This document shows positions 52,887 to 61,495 of a stretch of 64,000 nt of DNA, piece after piece. This stretch comes from Bacteroidales bacterium (GTDB taxonomy: Bacteria > Bacteroidota > Bacteroidia > Bacteroidales > UBA932), in contig JALOCI010000002.1 of the NCBI GenBank assembly GCA_023227835.1, positions 95,243 through 159,242 on the forward strand. Direction: 5' to 3'. Within the stretch, counting starts at the first letter, position 1. Every line of letters begins with the position of its first letter. The notes under the pieces were generated by a model. The model searched no databases and had not been told where the DNA came from. It saw only the letters and a list, made by a program, of their open reading frames with translations. The position numbers and the translations under genes are program-made.

Positions 52887-54338
52887 TTAATTTGCAAATT
52901 GCTTATTTTGTTTCTCGATTATCATTAAGTTAAATAGTATTACCACCCCGAATGCTATTACCCCTCCTACAATATAGGCTGTATTTATATTAAGCGCCAG
53001 TCCCCCGACAGAGTGAGGTGCAGCAACAAAATATGAGGCACAGATATAAGTGATGAAGGTTGCCGGGATTGACATAATCCAGTGAGGTTTCTTGACGGAA
53101 ACAAGATAGGATGAGGCTGTCCATAAAATAATTGCAGCAAGCATCTGGTTTCCTATCCCGACAAATTTCCATATTGTTGAGAAATCCACTTGAGTAAGAA
53201 TATATGCAACAACAAAAACAGGTATTGCAACCACCAGACGATTTCTAATAGGTCCTTGTTTGAACTTCAAGGCATCTGCTATTATAAGTCTCAAGCTTCT
53301 GAAAGCGGTATCACCTGAAGTGACCGGACATATCACAACTCCTACTATTGCAATCGCAGCACCGAATTTCCCAAGCCAGGAGTTACAAATTTCATTTACC
53401 ATTATAGCCGGAGTCTTACCTGCCGCCGCTGCTGCATTCAATCCGTCAGGTCCCCCGAAATAGTTAATTGCAGCAGTTGCCCAGATTAACGCAACGATAC
53501 CCTCGCTTATCATTGCCCCATAAAAACAAGGGCGTCCATACTTCTCGTCAGTCATGCACCTTGCCATCATCGGAGACTGTGTTGCATGAAAACCGGATAT
53601 CGCCCCGCATGAGATAACTACAAACATCATCGGGAAGAGAATATTTTTCTCCGGATTTGAGTGAAAATTGCGGAAAGAATTAACAGAAAGCTCTGTCATA
53701 TTAAGTGATCCGTCGATGGTCAAAAATATCATTGATCCTGCTACCGCTACGGCCATAAACAGTAACGTGGCACCGAAGTAGGGATAAATAGCACCAATGA
53801 TTTTATCAATCGGGAGCAGTGTTGCCAATATGTAATACCCGAAAATTATATATAACCAATATAATTTGTTCATTCCTGTCAGGCTTCCCATAAGATCTGC
53901 AGGCCCTGTCACAAATGCAACACCGACACCAATAAGAAGAAAAGCCGTAAAAAATGTAAGAATTTTGCGGGGCCAGGGACCGAGATAACGTCCTACAAGC
54001 TCTGGAAGACTCTTTCCGTCATTTCTGATTGATAGCATTCCGGAAAAATAATCATGTGTAGCTCCCATAAAGATACAGCCTATTACAATCCATAAATAAG
54101 CCATCGGACCATAAGCTGCACCAAGGATAGCGCCGAAGATAGGGCCGAGACCGGCAATGTTAAGAAATTGAATTACAAATATTCTCCAGGGTTTCAACTC
54201 CTTAAAATCGACATTGTCAGCCAGTCTCTTTACAGGAGTAAGGTTTGCGGATGAAGCTCCGAAGAATCGTTCCACGACTTTGCCGTAGACAAGATACCCA
54301 CCAATAAGGATGAGTATGCACACAATGAAGGTAATCAT
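52887..54338 (-). CDS. cstA: CstA-type carbon starvation protein (peptide/pyruvate transporter)
   Basis: 483 aa, about 12-14 transmembrane helices, shorter than E. coli CstA (701 aa) but covering the conserved core: GPIFGAILGAAYGPMAYLW, GATHDYFSGMLSIRNDGKSLPE, FHATQSPMMARC and VICPVTSGDTAFRS. CstA family members import peptides or pyruvate during carbon limitation. It lies 24 bp downstream of miaA and overlaps nothing but is tightly followed by the SGNH gene. Confidence 0.94.
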   Translation of the reverse strand: MITFIVCILILIGGYLVYGKVVERFFGASSANLTPVKRLADNVDFKELKPWRIFVIQFLNIAGLGPIFGAILGAAYGPMAYLWIVIGCIFMGATHDYFSGMLSIRNDGKSLPELVGRYLGPWPRKILTFFTAFLLIGVGVAFVTGPADLMGSLTGMNKLYWLYIIFGYYILATLLPIDKIIGAIYPYFGATLLFMAVAVAGSMIFLTIDGSLNMTELSVNSFRNFHSNPEKNILFPMMFVVISCGAISGFHATQSPMMARCMTDEKYGRPCFYGAMISEGIVALIWATAAINYFGGPDGLNAAAAAGKTPAIMVNEICNSWLGKFGAAIAIVGVVICPVTSGDTAFRSLRLIIADALKFKQGPIRNRLVVAIPVFVVAYILTQVDFSTIWKFVGIGNQMLAAIILWTASSYLVSVKKPHWIMSIPATFITYICASYFVAAPHSVGGLALNINTAYIVGGVIAFGVVILFNLMIIEKQNKQFAN

Positions 54339-54362
54339 ATGTTAATTATGTTTAAGTTCTCA

Positions 54363-55229
54363 TTAGGGCTCAACCCACTCTATCCTTACTCCTCTCCTCT
54401 CCATTCCCCTGAACCAAGTCATCTGCCTCTTGGCAAACTGATGGATTGCAGTGGCTAATTGACTCTCCATCTGATTATATGTAAGTTTTCCGAGTATATA
54501 GAGGGTCACAAATTTATATTCCAGCCCATAATAGATAAGATCTTCCGGAGAAATTCCATTTTCAAGCAGTCCTTTAACCTCCTCTATCATTCCTCCTTCC
54601 AGCCTCTCTTTAAGTCTTTTATCAATTTTTTTCACCCTTTCATCCCTGCTCACAAGCATTCCGATAAATCTGGTGTTTAAAGGGAATCCCTCACTTCTTC
54701 TCATTTCAGGATGGCTTTGTCGGTATGTCTCTATCTCTATAGCCCTTATCACTCTCTTCTTTGTGTCTGTGTCTGTAGTGTTATGCAGAGATTTCATACC
54801 CTCAAGCCTTTTTATCAGCTCCGCCATCGACAGCAGCTCCAGTTCGGAGCGCAATTCAAGGTTTTCAGGAACCTCAGCCATTGAATACCCACTGGTTACA
54901 GCATCAATATACAAACCTGTCCCGCCACACAATACAGGCATTTTTCCCCGTCTCCTTATGTCTGTATATACCTTCAGAAAATCCTGCTGATAGCGGAAGA
55001 GATTATACTTCTCCCCGGCATCAACAATATCTATCAGATGATAAGGTATGGCAGCCCCGTCAACAGTGTACTCGGCAAGATCCTTTCCTGTTCCTATATC
55101 CATACCCCGGTACACTTGCCTTGAATCCGCAGAAATAATCTCACCGCCAATCCTGTGTGCCAGGTTAACAGCGTATTTTGTCTTGCCAGAGGCAGTTGGA
55201 CCCAATATGCAGATCAAATCTTCGTTCAT
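54363..55229 (-). CDS. miaA: tRNA dimethylallyltransferase
   Basis: 288 aa. The P-loop GPTASGKT (10-17), DSRQVYRGMDIGTGK, and GGTGLYIDAV are all characteristic. It adds dimethylallyl to A37 of tRNAs reading UNN codons. It is somewhat short at the C-terminus compared with E. coli. The -7 element at 55234-55241 ends 4 bases before the ATG, so the transcript is probably leaderless; it diverges from smpB. Confidence 0.96.
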   Translation of the reverse strand: MNEDLICILGPTASGKTKYAVNLAHRIGGEIISADSRQVYRGMDIGTGKDLAEYTVDGAAIPYHLIDIVDAGEKYNLFRYQQDFLKVYTDIRRRGKMPVLCGGTGLYIDAVTSGYSMAEVPENLELRSELELLSMAELIKRLEGMKSLHNTTDTDTKKRVIRAIEIETYRQSHPEMRRSEGFPLNTRFIGMLVSRDERVKKIDKRLKERLEGGMIEEVKGLLENGISPEDLIYYGLEYKFVTLYILGKLTYNQMESQLATAIHQFAKRQMTWFRGMERRGVRIEWVEP

Positions 55230-55233
55230 TCGA

Positions 55234-55241
55234 CAAATTTA
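55234..55241 (-). promoter_or_regulatory. -7 promoter element for miaA (near-leaderless)
   Basis: Minus-strand TAAATTTG fits TAnnTTTG and ends 4 bases before the ATG at 55229. It is 3 bases from the smpB element on the other strand. Confidence 0.55.
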
Positions 55242-55244
55242 CAC

Positions 55245-55252
55245 TATTTTTG
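55245..55252 (+). promoter_or_regulatory. -7 promoter element for smpB
   Basis: TATTTTTG fits TAnnTTTG, 7 bases before the ATG at 55260. Upstream promoter contacts for both genes must fall inside the opposite coding sequences. Confidence 0.55.
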
Positions 55253-55259
55253 CACTCCC

Positions 55260-55709
55260 ATGCCAAAAGCAAAGAGTAAAATAGAGATTAAAAACAAGAG
55301 AGCTTCGTTTGAATACGAATTCATTGAAAGCTTTACAGCAGGCATTGTCCTCACAGGAACCGAAATCAAGTCGATACGTGCAGGAAAGGCTTCGCTGACC
55401 GATTCTTATTGCTATTTCGCAGGCAAGGAACTCTTTGTAAAAAATATGCATATAGCTGACTACTGGTGGGGTTCATTCAACAAGCATGACCCGAGGCGTG
55501 ACCGGAAATTGCTTCTGACTACAAAGGAGCTAAGGAGGCTCTTCCGTGCCACACGAGAGAAGGGAATGACAATTGTTGCCACCAGGCTATTCATCTCCGA
55601 GAAGGGTTTTGCAAAACTCAACATTTCACTGGCAAAAGGTAAGAGGGAGTATGACAAACGTCACTCCATCAAGGAGAAAGACCTCAGAAGAGAACAAGAG
55701 CGAGGCTAA
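55260..55709 (+). CDS. smpB: SsrA (tmRNA)-binding protein
   Basis: 149 aa from the ATG at 55260; the open frame extends upstream across the miaA promoter and is not used. Hallmarks are FEYEFIESFTAGIVLTGTEIKSIR, DSYC, and the basic C-terminal tail KGKREYDKRHSIKEKD. SmpB brings tmRNA to stalled ribosomes. The tmRNA gene itself is not recognised in this window. Confidence 0.97.
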   Translation: MPKAKSKIEIKNKRASFEYEFIESFTAGIVLTGTEIKSIRAGKASLTDSYCYFAGKELFVKNMHIADYWWGSFNKHDPRRDRKLLLTTKELRRLFRATREKGMTIVATRLFISEKGFAKLNISLAKGKREYDKRHSIKEKDLRREQERG

Positions 55710-55721
55710 AGATTCTGAATT

Positions 55722-56606
55722 CTAACCTCTTTTCGATTTAGGCTTCCGGTCTTTAGATTGTACCCCCGTATTCGGTTTTACAGGTAAAGGCTCAATCATT
55801 GCAGGTTTTCCCCATTTTATACTGTAAATCACAAGGGCAATACCTGCCAGAATAAACGGAAGACTCAGAAGTTGCCCCATATTGAGAGGCATACCCTGTT
55901 CAAACGCTACTTGCGGCTCTTTTACATACTCTATCAAGAAACGTGCTGAAAAAAGCACTATAAGGAATATTCCGAAAAGAGAGCCTCGCTTTAGTTTCGG
56001 AAGCCACTTCCTGTAAATAAGCATAAGTATGATGAATAGCGCAAGATAGGACAAAGCCTCATAAAGCTGAGTCGGGTGTTTTGGAACTGTTTCTCCTTTA
56101 AGGGTAAATATAAATCCCCACGGAAGATTTGTAGGGTTTCCGTAAATCTCCGAATTCATCAGATTACCGAGACGGATAAGGCAACCGGCCAAAGCTGTTG
56201 CGATACCGATTCTGTCCATGAGCCAGAGGAAGTCAAAACGGTATTTTTTACCGTATTTCGCCACGAACCACCACATAGTAAGCAAAATACCAATTGCCCC
56301 GCCGTGACTGGCAAGGCCGCCTTCCCATATCTTCAGAATCTCTATCGGATTCGGAAGGTAGTATTCCGGTTGGTAAAAAAGGCAGTGGCCCAACCTGGCA
56401 CCTACAACCGCAGCAAAAAGTAATGCATATAACAGTTTATCCAGTATCTCCACAGGAAGCCCCTCACGTTTGAAGAATTTCACAAATATGTAGAAGCCGA
56501 TTATGAATCCGGAAACAAATAGAATACTGTAATATCTGATGTGTACAGGCCCTATTGAAAATAGCTCGGGAGAGGGGGCCCATGTTACTGAAAGAGGTGT
56601 TAGCAT
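55722..56606 (-). CDS. lgt: Prolipoprotein diacylglyceryl transferase
   Basis: 294 aa with about seven transmembrane helices and the Lgt signature CLIRLGNLMNSEIYGNPT (residues ~140-157), plus HPTQLYEA and RFLIEYVKEPQ. It attaches diacylglycerol to lipobox cysteines, the first step of lipoprotein maturation; many lipoproteins in this window depend on it. The C-terminus has a short basic tail. It follows the methyltransferase gene by 19 bp and converges on smpB. Confidence 0.96.
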   Translation of the reverse strand: MLTPLSVTWAPSPELFSIGPVHIRYYSILFVSGFIIGFYIFVKFFKREGLPVEILDKLLYALLFAAVVGARLGHCLFYQPEYYLPNPIEILKIWEGGLASHGGAIGILLTMWWFVAKYGKKYRFDFLWLMDRIGIATALAGCLIRLGNLMNSEIYGNPTNLPWGFIFTLKGETVPKHPTQLYEALSYLALFIILMLIYRKWLPKLKRGSLFGIFLIVLFSARFLIEYVKEPQVAFEQGMPLNMGQLLSLPFILAGIALVIYSIKWGKPAMIEPLPVKPNTGVQSKDRKPKSKRG

Positions 56607-56625
56607 ATTATATCTGCGATTTAAA

Positions 56626-57555
56626 TTATCTTTTTAACCTTACAAACACACTCAATGGCAGATTCTTTTCGAATCCGTCCCTGAGTACCAGTTCGCCATA
56701 TTGAAGCTCGGCCTCGTTTGTTGCACCTCTGCTCTCCTTCTTAAGAAAGGAGGTTCGTACAAGAGTGTCTGCCAATACTGCCGAATAGCCGTTGGAATAC
56801 AAATTGAGCACCAGAAAGCTCTCTTTAGTTGCAAGGATCTTGGAAACCTCTGTAAGCATCTCAAAAAGATGCTCATCCAGTTTCCAGCGCTCTCCGTCAG
56901 GCCCGTGGCCGTATGCAGGAGGATCCATTATGATTCCCTGGTAAACATTTCCCCTCTTTGCCTCGCGTTTCACAAACCTGAGGGCGTCCTCTATAACCCA
57001 GCGGATATTGTCAAGCTTGCTTAGCTCCATATTAACCCTAGACCAGTTCACAACCTGTTTTACAGAGTCGAGGTGGGTAACGTCCGCCCCTGCGGCCTTT
57101 GCAGCCAAAGAGGCCGCCCCTGTGTAAGCAAACAGGTTCAGGATTTTCGGTTTTGCCCCGTTACTTTGTTCAACCAGATTTCGGGTCTCTTTATATATAT
57201 AATCCCAGTTCGGAGCCTGTTCCGGAAAAACTCCCACATGCTTGAACGAGGTGAGTCCCAACCTTAGTTTAAATGAGAATTCTGCCCTGCCGTATGTTAT
57301 CGGCCACTGCTCATCCATTTTTTTCAATTGATGCCAGGTCCCGGAATCCTCTTTACCTGCCTTACCGAACCCTGCCCCGGTGGTAAACCTGGTATGGGCC
57401 ATACCTGTCCACTCCCTCTCAGACAGTGACGGCTGCCAAAGTGCTTTCGGTTCGGGACGTATTAAAATATATTTTCCAAAACGTTCAAGTTTTTGAAAAT
57501 CACCGGAATCTATCAGTTCATAATCTTTCCAACCGGAAGGAGACTCTAAAAGCAT
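56626..57555 (-). CDS. RlmI-like class I SAM-dependent rRNA methyltransferase
   Basis: 309 aa. The AdoMet motif LFAYTGAASLAAKAAGADVTHLDS and the catalytic-type MDPPAYGHGP fit the C-terminal catalytic domain of RlmI/RlmK-type 23S rRNA cytosine or guanine methyltransferases. The N-terminal PUA domain of E. coli RlmI is absent; instead a short beta-region (1-110) precedes. The target base is unknown. It is immediately upstream of lgt. Confidence 0.88.
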   Translation of the reverse strand: MLLESPSGWKDYELIDSGDFQKLERFGKYILIRPEPKALWQPSLSEREWTGMAHTRFTTGAGFGKAGKEDSGTWHQLKKMDEQWPITYGRAEFSFKLRLGLTSFKHVGVFPEQAPNWDYIYKETRNLVEQSNGAKPKILNLFAYTGAASLAAKAAGADVTHLDSVKQVVNWSRVNMELSKLDNIRWVIEDALRFVKREAKRGNVYQGIIMDPPAYGHGPDGERWKLDEHLFEMLTEVSKILATKESFLVLNLYSNGYSAVLADTLVRTSFLKKESRGATNEAELQYGELVLRDGFEKNLPLSVFVRLKR

Positions 57556-57620
57556 TACGAAAAAACTTAAAATGTGTAATTATATGACGCCTAAGGTAAC
57601 ACTTTTTCTAAGATTATTCC

Positions 57621-57628
57621 TAAATTTG
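57621..57628 (+). promoter_or_regulatory. -7 promoter element for pgk
   Basis: TAAATTTG fits TAnnTTTG, 36 bases before the ATG at 57665. Confidence 0.55.
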
Positions 57629-57664
57629 CCCCGATAAAAGAGTGATAACGAAATATTTTTCCAA

Positions 57665-58921
57665 ATGCAAAAGATTGATAATTACGACTTCACAGGCAAA
57701 AGAGCGATTGTCCGTGTCGATTTTAACGTTCCTCTGAACGAACAGTTTCAGATTACTGACGACACACGCATCCGCGCTGCCATCCCTACTCTTAAAAAAG
57801 TACTCGCAGGCGGCGGATCACTGATAATAATGTCACACCTTGGAAGACCAAAAGGGCCGACAGATAAGTACTCACTCAAACATATTATTCCGGCTATAGA
57901 GGAGAAACTCGGCGCCAAGATTAAATTTGCCCCTGACTGCATGGGCACTGAGGCTGAAGAGATTTCTAAGAATCTTAAACCGGGAGAGGTTCTTCTTCTT
58001 GAAAACCTTCGTTTCTATGCTGAAGAGGAGGGTAAACCGCGCGGGCTTGCAGAAGATGTAACAGAGGAGGTTAAGAAGGCCGCCAAGGCTGAGATTAAGG
58101 AGAAACAGAAAGAGTTCACAAAGAGACTTGCGTCATACGCAGACTGCTATATTAACGATGCATTCGGCACAGCACACAGGGCTCACGCATCAACTGCCCT
58201 GATTGCAAAATACTTCCCTAACGACAAGATGTTCGGTTATGTAATGGAGAGCGAGATTGTTGCTATTGACAAGGTACTCAAAACTCCTGCACATCCTGTA
58301 ACAGCAATACTTGGAGGTGCAAAGGTCTCATCGAAGATCGGAATTATAGAGAAACTGTTCGATGTTGTGGACAACATGATTATAGGCGGTGGAATGGCAT
58401 ATACATTTGTTAAGGCTCAGGGCGGCAAAATCGGAAAATCTCTCTGCGAAGACGATCAGATGGAGCTTGCTCTCTCAATTCTTGAAAAAGCAAAGGCAAA
58501 GAATGTAAAGATGTTCTACTCCGGTGAGGTTGTGATTGCCGATGATTTCAGCAATGACGCAAACACTAAGGTTTGCCCGAGCAATGAAATTCCTGACGGA
58601 TGGGAAGGTATGGATGCTTCTGAATCTTCTATCAAGGAGTGGGAGAAGGTTATCCGTGCTTCCAAGACTATTCTCTGGAATGGTCCTGTAGGAGTGTTCG
58701 AAATGGAGAAATTTGCTGTCGGCACCAAAAAGATTGCGGCAATTCTTGCAGATGTCACTAAAGGGGGTGTATTCACACTCGTTGGTGGTGGTGACTCTGT
58801 TGCAGCCGTTACCCAAATGGGCTTTGCCGATAAAGTAAGTTATGTCTCCACAGGTGGCGGTGCAATGCTCGAATATCTCGAAGGACTTGAACTTCCGGGG
58901 ATTAAGGCGATCAGGGAGTGA
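57665..58921 (+). CDS. pgk: Phosphoglycerate kinase
   Basis: 418 aa. RVDFNVPLNE, MSHLGRPKG, the hinge region with GGAKVSSKIG, and GGGDSVAAV near the C-terminus are all present. It converts 1,3-bisphosphoglycerate to 3-phosphoglycerate with ATP formation. A helical insert (~135-165, AKAEIKEKQKEFTKRLASYA) is longer than in E. coli and typical of the phylum as far as I recall. It is monocistronic, followed by a repeat tract and terminator. Confidence 0.98.
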   Translation: MQKIDNYDFTGKRAIVRVDFNVPLNEQFQITDDTRIRAAIPTLKKVLAGGGSLIIMSHLGRPKGPTDKYSLKHIIPAIEEKLGAKIKFAPDCMGTEAEEISKNLKPGEVLLLENLRFYAEEEGKPRGLAEDVTEEVKKAAKAEIKEKQKEFTKRLASYADCYINDAFGTAHRAHASTALIAKYFPNDKMFGYVMESEIVAIDKVLKTPAHPVTAILGGAKVSSKIGIIEKLFDVVDNMIIGGGMAYTFVKAQGGKIGKSLCEDDQMELALSILEKAKAKNVKMFYSGEVVIADDFSNDANTKVCPSNEIPDGWEGMDASESSIKEWEKVIRASKTILWNGPVGVFEMEKFAVGTKKIAAILADVTKGGVFTLVGGGDSVAAVTQMGFADKVSYVSTGGGAMLEYLEGLELPGIKAIRE

Positions 58922-58932
58922 AAAGTTAGAAA

Positions 58933-58982
58933 GTGAAGAGTGAAAAGTGAGGAGTGAAAAGTGAAGAGTGAGAAAGTGAAAG
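58933..58982. repeat. Heptanucleotide tandem repeat (GTGARRA) after pgk
   Basis: Seven units of GTGAAGA, GTGAAAA or GTGAGGA in head-to-tail order (one unit is 8 bp), between the pgk stop and its terminator. The same unit occurs within the serine hydrolase gene (6031-6101) and in prmC (20067-20087). Confidence 0.75.
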
Positions 58983-59010
58983 GCTGTCTGAGTAATCAGG
59001 CAGCTTTTTT
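58983..59010 (+). terminator. Intrinsic terminator of pgk
   Basis: Stem GCTGTCTGA/TCAGGCAGC with one G-U pair (58983-58991 with 58996-59004), 4-base loop GTAA, then six T. Confidence 0.75.
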
Positions 59011-59061
59011 ATTGCATCCATAAGCCTCAAAGTGACGCCGGTTTTTTCGGCCTTATGTATA

Positions 59062-60162
59062 CTAATGCTCATGAATCCCATTTTCAATAGAAGATTTGTT
59101 TGCCTTCGTTGTATTTATTGGCATCTTATATCTCCAGATCTTTTCATCGTAATCGATAGCAAACAACTCCTGTGATTTGTCTTCAACAAAAAAGTAGTTA
59201 ATCCGTTCATCAAAACGAAGTTCACAAACAGGTTGGGCATCCCACGAAAATACACATATTGAACTACCAATCAAAGAGTCACCTTTATTCGCCTGATCTT
59301 TTAAAACATAGACATAGTCTTTAGTGCCACATGTCTCTTTAAACCTATAAGTGGGTTTTTCAATGATTTTTTTATAATCCTTAGCATCAGGAGAAAAAAA
59401 GATAGTCTTTTTGGAAAAAGTCTTGAGATCAAAAAAATCAATGCAGTTCATATACAAATATGCATGCACAAGCATTCTATGATCATCGGATATAGAAGAA
59501 GGGCCACTAAAGAGCATCGGCTGCATTCCTTCAACTAATGCAAAATTTTGGACAAATAAGCTATCCTTATAAATAGATTTATTATAGTCGTAATATATGA
59601 AATATGGATTAGGATTCCTTTGTAATTTATCTTTCTGCTGAGGGTTAATCATCATAATCAATGAATCTCCACCAATATCAAATGTTAGTCCAGCACTCCT
59701 GGAAATATCTCTCTTTTTTCTATCAGCTAAAAAATTATATTCCTTACCCACAATTATTTTCCCAGAATCCAACGATTCCTTAATATTTATCCACATCCAG
59801 GATTTTGGATATGAACGTACAAAAAGCATGACTGTATCTTCAACAATTTTCCACTGTCTTATTTTTGGTACCAGCATTATCTCATTAGGCCCCCTTCCAA
59901 TACTTAAGAAACTCCCAATTAGCTTATAATTTTGTCTATCATATATCCTAATAACATTCTTTTCATGCTTTTGGATGAAAATGATTAGTGAATCTGCAAC
60001 AATAATATCTTTTGGTGAAAATGCATTGATTGGCAAGCATATTTTATCGCTACAGTTAAAAGTATAAGGGAAATTGACTGTAGTTCTATCTTTAATTGCT
60101 GGGGTACATCTATATAATGCAAGTACTGCGACTAAACTTAAAACGACTAATATCTTTTTCAT
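59062..60162 (-). CDS. 6-bladed beta-propeller (TolB-like) surface protein
   Basis: 366 aa with a hydrophobic signal segment ending LALYRC. The pre-cysteine residues Tyr-Arg do not match a good lipobox, so lipidation is uncertain. The mature part follows the PF17170-like pattern: a repeated DSLIIFIQKHEKN / VIRIYDRQNYKLIGSF blade and the family marker SIGRGPNEI (~92-100). Function of these proteins is not known; in Bacteroidota they occur as arrays. It is the last of four tandem genes, 6 bp after its neighbour, and notably AT-rich. Confidence 0.82.
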   Translation of the reverse strand: MKKILVVLSLVAVLALYRCTPAIKDRTTVNFPYTFNCSDKICLPINAFSPKDIIVADSLIIFIQKHEKNVIRIYDRQNYKLIGSFLSIGRGPNEIMLVPKIRQWKIVEDTVMLFVRSYPKSWMWINIKESLDSGKIIVGKEYNFLADRKKRDISRSAGLTFDIGGDSLIMMINPQQKDKLQRNPNPYFIYYDYNKSIYKDSLFVQNFALVEGMQPMLFSGPSSISDDHRMLVHAYLYMNCIDFFDLKTFSKKTIFFSPDAKDYKKIIEKPTYRFKETCGTKDYVYVLKDQANKGDSLIGSSICVFSWDAQPVCELRFDERINYFFVEDKSQELFAIDYDEKIWRYKMPINTTKANKSSIENGIHEH

Positions 60163-60168
60163 AATCTA

Positions 60169-61461
60169 TTATATTGATTTATTCAATCTTCCGATAATAA
60201 TTATCGGGTTATCACTTTCGTTTATATTACTTACAAAATCTATTTCTTCCTTATCCATCTTGAAATCTATATCTTCTAAAACTCTTAGGAAATTAGACTT
60301 AAGTCCTCCATTTGGAAGATTTTGATAATTACCATTAATTACATTATTGATGTTTTGACTCTCCTTTGAGATGTTTTTATACAGGTCTTTTAACGGCACA
60401 AATTGATGCGATTCGCAATAACCAATTAAAGAGTCATCAGAAACAGCTATAATTACCGGTAATGGATAGAGCGTCTTTATATCATTAACTGCCAATGTAA
60501 ACGTTGAAACCTTTTTAGTCCTTTTATTATAAATACTATTTATTGGTAATTTGCCATAATTACTCGCCAGATAAATATAAGAGTCTGTTTCTAAGAATCT
60601 TGTTAAAACTCCTACATCCATTGTTTTTATTTCCTTGTATACTTGCCTAAATGTTTTTCCGGCAAGCAGCTCTTCTGGAAGATTCTGTGTTCTATAATTC
60701 ACATAGTATCTCGGCACTATGCTATCTCTATATATTGTATTTATAGTATTCTTATAAGGGAAAAAGAACAATTGCGAATCTTTGTAACTGCTAAACGAAT
60801 GGTTGCAAGGACCTGAAAATTTGTCCTTTTTTATATCGACAGGTGCTTGTTTTGATATAATATTCCCATTGAGATCGAGAAACAGCAAATTATATTTATC
60901 TCCTTCAGGCAACGTGTTTTCAACGACATTATTCAGAAAAACGACAAGTGTCGTTTTATCATAAACTGATAGAGCGTAGACATAGTAATCCAACTTAACT
61001 TCAGACAGAAAAGTCCCGTCAATCTTATATGTGAGTATCTTTTTAAGATTATTACACCAAACAACAATCTCTTCACGGTACTTATTATATGTTACATCAT
61101 CCGGCGAGTCAAACTCCTTTGCACCTCTTCCCGTTGTACCAATCTTAGTTATAAATTTACCCTTGGTATCAAATAGGAATATTGACTTTGAAACAGTTTT
61201 ATCTACAACAATAAACCTATCATTTACAGGTATTATTATATCAATAACCCCAATAACGCAATCGGGCGTGGTTTCTAATTTTATATAAGTTAAAGAATCG
61301 TAGATATTTGAAGCTTTACAAACATTGTTGCCGGTCAAATCAATTCCTATTTGGATTCCTTGCTTGACACTTTGGTTATAATAGTTTGGGCTCACATTAT
61401 TTTTGCATGACCCTAATGATAAAAAAATGAATAATGATATAAAATTCAGAATTTTATTCAT
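60169..61461 (-). CDS. 6-bladed beta-propeller lipoprotein
   Basis: 430 aa with lipobox LGSC (Cys19). The family pattern is clear: DSLTYIKLETTPDCVIGVID opening, FLFDTKGKFITKIGTTGRGAKEF near residues 104-124, then successive blades. Like its neighbours it is predicted to be anchored to the envelope and has no catalytic motif. The DNA is strongly AT-rich compared with the housekeeping genes. It lies 34 bp downstream of the next propeller gene. Confidence 0.85.
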   Translation of the reverse strand: MNKILNFISLFIFLSLGSCKNNVSPNYYNQSVKQGIQIGIDLTGNNVCKASNIYDSLTYIKLETTPDCVIGVIDIIIPVNDRFIVVDKTVSKSIFLFDTKGKFITKIGTTGRGAKEFDSPDDVTYNKYREEIVVWCNNLKKILTYKIDGTFLSEVKLDYYVYALSVYDKTTLVVFLNNVVENTLPEGDKYNLLFLDLNGNIISKQAPVDIKKDKFSGPCNHSFSSYKDSQLFFFPYKNTINTIYRDSIVPRYYVNYRTQNLPEELLAGKTFRQVYKEIKTMDVGVLTRFLETDSYIYLASNYGKLPINSIYNKRTKKVSTFTLAVNDIKTLYPLPVIIAVSDDSLIGYCESHQFVPLKDLYKNISKESQNINNVINGNYQNLPNGGLKSNFLRVLEDIDFKMDKEEIDFVSNINESDNPIIIIGRLNKSI

Positions 61462-61495
61462 ATTGTTATATATTATTGCTTATAACTTGTTCTTA

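Noticed and set aside
55260..55709. tmRNA gene next to smpB
   Set aside because: No tRNA-like ends or tag-coding frame were recognised on either side.
58933..58982. CRISPR array
   Set aside because: Units are 7 bp, continuous and without spacers; no cas genes are present.
59019..59057. Hairpin CATAAG...CTTATG as a terminator for the propeller genes
   Set aside because: The stem is interrupted and the tail is not T-rich on the minus strand after the stem, so support is weak.
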